Shown piece by piece: positions 60,986 to 64,000 of a DNA stretch of 64,000 nt. The notes under the pieces are model-generated. The model was not told where the DNA came from and did not search any database. It saw nothing but the letters and a program-made list of their open reading frames with translations. This DNA comes from Anaerolineae bacterium. Lineage in GTDB: Bacteria > Chloroflexota > Anaerolineae > Aggregatilineales > Phototrophicaceae. The first letter of the stretch is position 1. The number at the start of each line of letters is the position of its first letter. Position numbers and translations under genes: made by a program. The stretch spans positions 186,001 through 250,000 of the forward strand of contig JAFLCG010000008.1 in assembly GCA_017303635.1 (NCBI GenBank), given 5' to 3'.

Positions 60986-61546
60986 ATGAACCTCCACATT
61001 CCCATGCAGGAAGCCGAGTACACGGTCGAAGACTTTGAGCGTATGCTCGCGCTGCCTGAAAATCAGGATCGCCTGCTGGAACTGATCGACGGAGAGATCG
61101 TTGAAAAGATGCCTACGCGACAGCATGGTGTTTACGCTGGTCTATTTGTCACGTTCATCAATATCTACCTGTTCGAGAATCCGATAGGGCGAGTAGCGGT
61201 CGAGGCCCGACACCGGCCTGTCGGTGACTCTCGTAATGATCGGTTGCCAGATGTGTCTTTCGTGAGCGACGTCAATCGCCCATTGGAAGAACGTGGTGCA
61301 GCAGAGTACATGCCGGATCTGTGCGTCGAAATTCAGTCGCCGGATGATAGCCTGAAGCTGATGCGCGAAAAGGCGGATTTCTATCTGGCAAATGGCTCAC
61401 GCCTGGTCTGGTTGGTCTATCCGTCCAAGCAGTTAATCGAAGTATGGACAGCGACCGAGCAGGCCATCCTGAAACTGGAAGATACCCTGACCGGCGGCGA
61501 TGTGCTGCCGGGATTTGCAGTGCCGGTCAAGCGATTTTTTGTCTAG
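60986..61546 (+). CDS. Uma2 family (DUF820) putative endonuclease
   Basis: The 186-residue protein has YTVEDFERMLALPENQDRLLELIDGEIVEKM, DRLPDVSFVSD (catalytic Asp), DLCVEIQSPDD (Glu) and the end GGDVLPGFAVPVKRFFV. It is intact. The ATG at 60986 has AAGGGAGG 7 bases upstream; GTG 60980 is too close. It lies inside the nuo operon, between nuoF and nuoG. Confidence 0.85.
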   Translation: MNLHIPMQEAEYTVEDFERMLALPENQDRLLELIDGEIVEKMPTRQHGVYAGLFVTFINIYLFENPIGRVAVEARHRPVGDSRNDRLPDVSFVSDVNRPLEERGAAEYMPDLCVEIQSPDDSLKLMREKADFYLANGSRLVWLVYPSKQLIEVWTATEQAILKLEDTLTGGDVLPGFAVPVKRFFV

Positions 61547-61628
61547 GCGTTACAAACTGTCGTCAACAGGTCAGTTATCGTCTAAACTAGTGACCATATC
61601 AACAATCCTGTGAGCGAATGAGAGAGCG

Positions 61629-64000
61629 ATGGTAGCGAACATCACCACGAACACGGTCACCATCTTCATTGATGGGAAGGAGTACCAGGTCGCCGCCGGG
61701 GCGAATCTGGTCGATGTAGCCAAGTGGATCGGTAACGACATCCCGGTGTTCTGTTACCATCCGAAGATGGAACCGGTCGGCATGTGCCGCATGTGCCTGG
61801 TCGAGATGGGTTCCGCCTTCGACCCGAAAGAAAAGAAGATTGTCCGCGATGAGCAGGGCAACCCGGTCATCAAGTGGCAGCCCAAGCTGAACACGGCCTG
61901 CACCCAGAAGGTGGCCGACGGCATGGCGATCCGCACCACCACGCAGGTGGTGGATGATGCCCGCCAGAACGTGGTCGAGTTCCTGCTGACCAGCCATCCG
62001 CTGGACTGCCCGATCTGCGATAAGGGTGGCGAATGCCCGCTGCAGAACCTGACCATGGAACATGGCCCCGGTGCCAGCCGCATGGACTTCAGCGATAAGC
62101 AGCACCTGGATAAGCACGTCCCGTTGGGCGACTTGATCTTCCTCGACGAGGAACGCTGCATTCAGTGCGCCCGCTGCGTCCGCTATCAGGATGAAGTCGT
62201 CGGCGATGATGTGCTGGCCTTCCACGAACGGGGCCGCCGTCTGCAAATTATCACCAAGAGTGATCCCGGTTTTGACAGCTATTTCAGCGGCAATACCACC
62301 GATATTTGCCCGGTAGGCGCGCTGACGACCGCCGATTTCCGTTTTGGTGCCCGCCCCTGGGAATTGACCGAAACACCGAGCATTTGCCCGCATGACGCGG
62401 CTGGCTCCAACATCAGCCTCAGCACCCGCCTGGATCGTGACTTTGGCGGTCGTGCCATGATCAAGCGCGTGATGCCGCGCCAGAACGAATACGTCAACGA
62501 AATTTGGATCAGCGACAAGACCCGCTTTGGTCATCACTTCACCCGTGATACCGAATCCCGCCTGCTCCAGCCCATCGTCAAGGGTGCCGCCAGTGATTGG
62601 AACACGGCGCTGCCGCTGGTGGCCGAGAAGCTCAAGGCGGCCGGCGGCGATGTCGCTGCGATTGCCGGGGCTTCCATGAGCAATGAAGATCTCTGGACGC
62701 TGCGCCAGTTGGTGACCGGCCTCGGTGGTAAGAAATTGGGTGCCTGGCCGCCCACTCACGCGGGTGCTGAAGCGGTAGCGGCTGCCGGTATCGGCGTCGG
62801 CTCCAACCTCAGCAAGCTGGGCAAGGGCGATGCTATTCTGGTGATCGCCAGCGATCTGGAAGAAGAAGTCCCGATCTGGCGGCTGCGCGTCAAGCAGGCT
62901 CACGACCGGGGTGCTTACCTGGTGGTCATGAACGCCCGCAGCACCCGCCTCGATGACTTCGCCAGCGAGACTATCCGTTACGACTATCCGGAAGCGGCTG
63001 GTGCGATTGAGTTGCTCAAGAGCCAGTACGCTGAATATTTCCAGAAGCTAACCGGTGCCGCCAATCTGGTGGTGGTCATGGGTGCCGAAGGGCTGACGTT
63101 GGAAGGCAGCGCGGCGCTTTCACAGGCTGCGGCCAACCTGCTGATCGAAACGGGTCATGTCGGCAAGCCGAACAACGGTCTGCTGGCGACCCTGCCGGGT
63201 GCGAATGGCATGGGCCAGCACTATCTGGGCTTCACCCCGCAGGCCACGCAAGACATCATCGCGCATCCGCCGAAGGCGCTCATCGTCGCTCAGGCTGATC
63301 TGCTGCTGGATGACCCGAACGCCGCTGCTTGGCTGGATAAGGTTGAGACGGTCATCTACCTGACCTTGTTCAAGGATGGCATTCCGGCCAAGGCGACCGC
63401 CCTGCCGATCCAGAGCTTTGCGGAACGCGATGGATCCTTCGTCAATGGCGAACGCCGCGTCCAGCGTTTCTACGTCGGGCAGGGGCCGCTGGGCGATGCC
63501 CTCCCGGCCTGGCAACTGGCATCGCGGATTGGCGAACGCGCCGGACTGGGCAAGCAGAAGCTTTCTGCCGCCTCGGTCATGCTGGACATCACCAAGAACG
63601 TTCCGGCCTTCGCGGGCTGCACGTACGCTGAACTGAGCAAGGTTGAGCGTCAGTTCCCCGATGTTGGCGGTGTTGACCTGTACTACGGCGGTACCGCTTA
63701 CCAGAACAAGGGCGGGCTGGGTGTCCAAATTCCCAGCGCTGCCGATAAGGGTGAGAAGGTTGCCGTGAACGGCGGTGGTAAGGGCAGCGTGAGCGCGGAT
63801 GGCAAGCTGCTGGTCGTGCCGACCACCCGCCTGTACAACCGTGAACGGACTTTCCGCAGCAGTGAACTCGTTCACCCCCGCGTGCCGGATGCCTTCGTCG
63901 AGATCAACAGCGCCGATGCCAAAGGCATGGGGATTGCCAATGGGGATACCGTCCGCGTCGAATTCGGCAGCGGTGCCGTGACCGCCCGCGCCCACGTCAA
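61629..64000 (+). CDS. nuoG: NADH-quinone oxidoreductase subunit G (3' end outside window)
   Basis: The first about 790 residues are present. An N-terminal [2Fe-2S] ferredoxin fold shows FCYHPKMEPVGMCRMCLVEM with a further Cys in LNTACTQKV. The N5 cluster site HPLDCPICDKGGEC (HxxxCxxCxxxxxC) is canonical, N4 has CIQCARCVRYQDEV and CPVGALTT, and a molybdopterin-oxidoreductase-like domain follows. The N7 cysteine set appears absent (one Cys in SICPHDAAG), as in most bacteria other than E. coli and Thermus. The ATG at 61629 has GAGAG upstream. The last codon is cut by the window end. Confidence 0.95.
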   Translation, partial: MVANITTNTVTIFIDGKEYQVAAGANLVDVAKWIGNDIPVFCYHPKMEPVGMCRMCLVEMGSAFDPKEKKIVRDEQGNPVIKWQPKLNTACTQKVADGMAIRTTTQVVDDARQNVVEFLLTSHPLDCPICDKGGECPLQNLTMEHGPGASRMDFSDKQHLDKHVPLGDLIFLDEERCIQCARCVRYQDEVVGDDVLAFHERGRRLQIITKSDPGFDSYFSGNTTDICPVGALTTADFRFGARPWELTETPSICPHDAAGSNISLSTRLDRDFGGRAMIKRVMPRQNEYVNEIWISDKTRFGHHFTRDTESRLLQPIVKGAASDWNTALPLVAEKLKAAGGDVAAIAGASMSNEDLWTLRQLVTGLGGKKLGAWPPTHAGAEAVAAAGIGVGSNLSKLGKGDAILVIASDLEEEVPIWRLRVKQAHDRGAYLVVMNARSTRLDDFASETIRYDYPEAAGAIELLKSQYAEYFQKLTGAANLVVVMGAEGLTLEGSAALSQAAANLLIETGHVGKPNNGLLATLPGANGMGQHYLGFTPQATQDIIAHPPKALIVAQADLLLDDPNAAAWLDKVETVIYLTLFKDGIPAKATALPIQSFAERDGSFVNGERRVQRFYVGQGPLGDALPAWQLASRIGERAGLGKQKLSAASVMLDITKNVPAFAGCTYAELSKVERQFPDVGGVDLYYGGTAYQNKGGLGVQIPSAADKGEKVAVNGGGKGSVSADGKLLVVPTTRLYNRERTFRSSELVHPRVPDAFVEINSADAKGMGIANGDTVRVEFGSGAVTARAHV

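Noticed and set aside
61599..62903. 434-codon frame antisense to nuoG
   Set aside because: It lies wholly inside nuoG, whose iron-sulfur motifs are intact on the plus strand.

Overview
The window looks like chromosomal DNA from a member of the Chloroflexota, probably an Anaerolineae-type lineage. The support is indirect. There is a bacterial complex I operon in nuoA-B-C-D-E-F-G order, many Uma2-family genes, a cyclic-nucleotide-domain/DUF1003 protein, WD40 and PPC-type secreted proteins, very large multi-PAS kinases, a membrane GT2 with a GSPII_E-N-like front domain, and moderately GC-rich DNA dotted with short palindromes. No rRNA, tRNA, CRISPR array, transposase or prophage gene was seen, so the placement rests on gene content only.

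Left part (1-18.4 kb): a kynureninase cut by the window edge with a Trm112-like partner, a PfkB sugar kinase, a secreted hypothetical, a VOC protein, a RumA/RlmD-like protein that has lost its catalytic cysteine, a 59% Asp/Glu protein, pdxT, a membrane glycosyltransferase followed by a secreted M6-like metalloprotease and a methyltransferase, a six-PAS MASE1 histidine kinase, and a leftward cluster (membrane protein, Uma2, CgeB-like glycosyltransferase, DinB-like, VOC).

Middle part (18.4-48.9 kb): a cNMP-binding/DUF1003 membrane protein, two small proteins (one a membrane-anchored L7/L12-like domain), a WD40 lipoprotein next to a PPC-type secreted protein, and a ferric-iron ABC importer (binding protein, fused permease, ATPase). 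These are followed by an unknown gene, an APH-type kinase, a leftward pair of response-regulator/histidine-kinase hybrids ending in an EamA transporter, moaA, a small conserved-looking protein, SnoaL-like and double-GNAT proteins, an SbcC/Rad50-like ATPase, an FHA membrane protein, a GH13 amylase and a degenerate M24 protein. A frameshifted DUF1697 gene and a Uma2 C-terminal remnant close this part.

Right part (48.9-64 kb): an MFS exporter, a P1 (DmpA) peptidase, a small hypothetical, a DUF2142/GT39-like membrane protein, an SGNH hydrolase, and the nuo operon running off the right edge inside nuoG. The operon is loosely packed: spacers of roughly 100-150 bp between nuoB and nuoF carry palindromes, and two unrelated genes (a TPR-like protein and a Uma2 nuclease) sit between nuoF and nuoG.

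The observations most worth a second look are two identical 21-nt SOS-box-like operators 33 kb apart, a run of five PAS units at an exact 381-bp period, the RlmD-like protein with three altered active-site motifs, the interrupted nuo operon, and a palindromic repeat read through in frame inside a glycosyltransferase gene. I did not find a convincing complete new defence or biosynthetic system.
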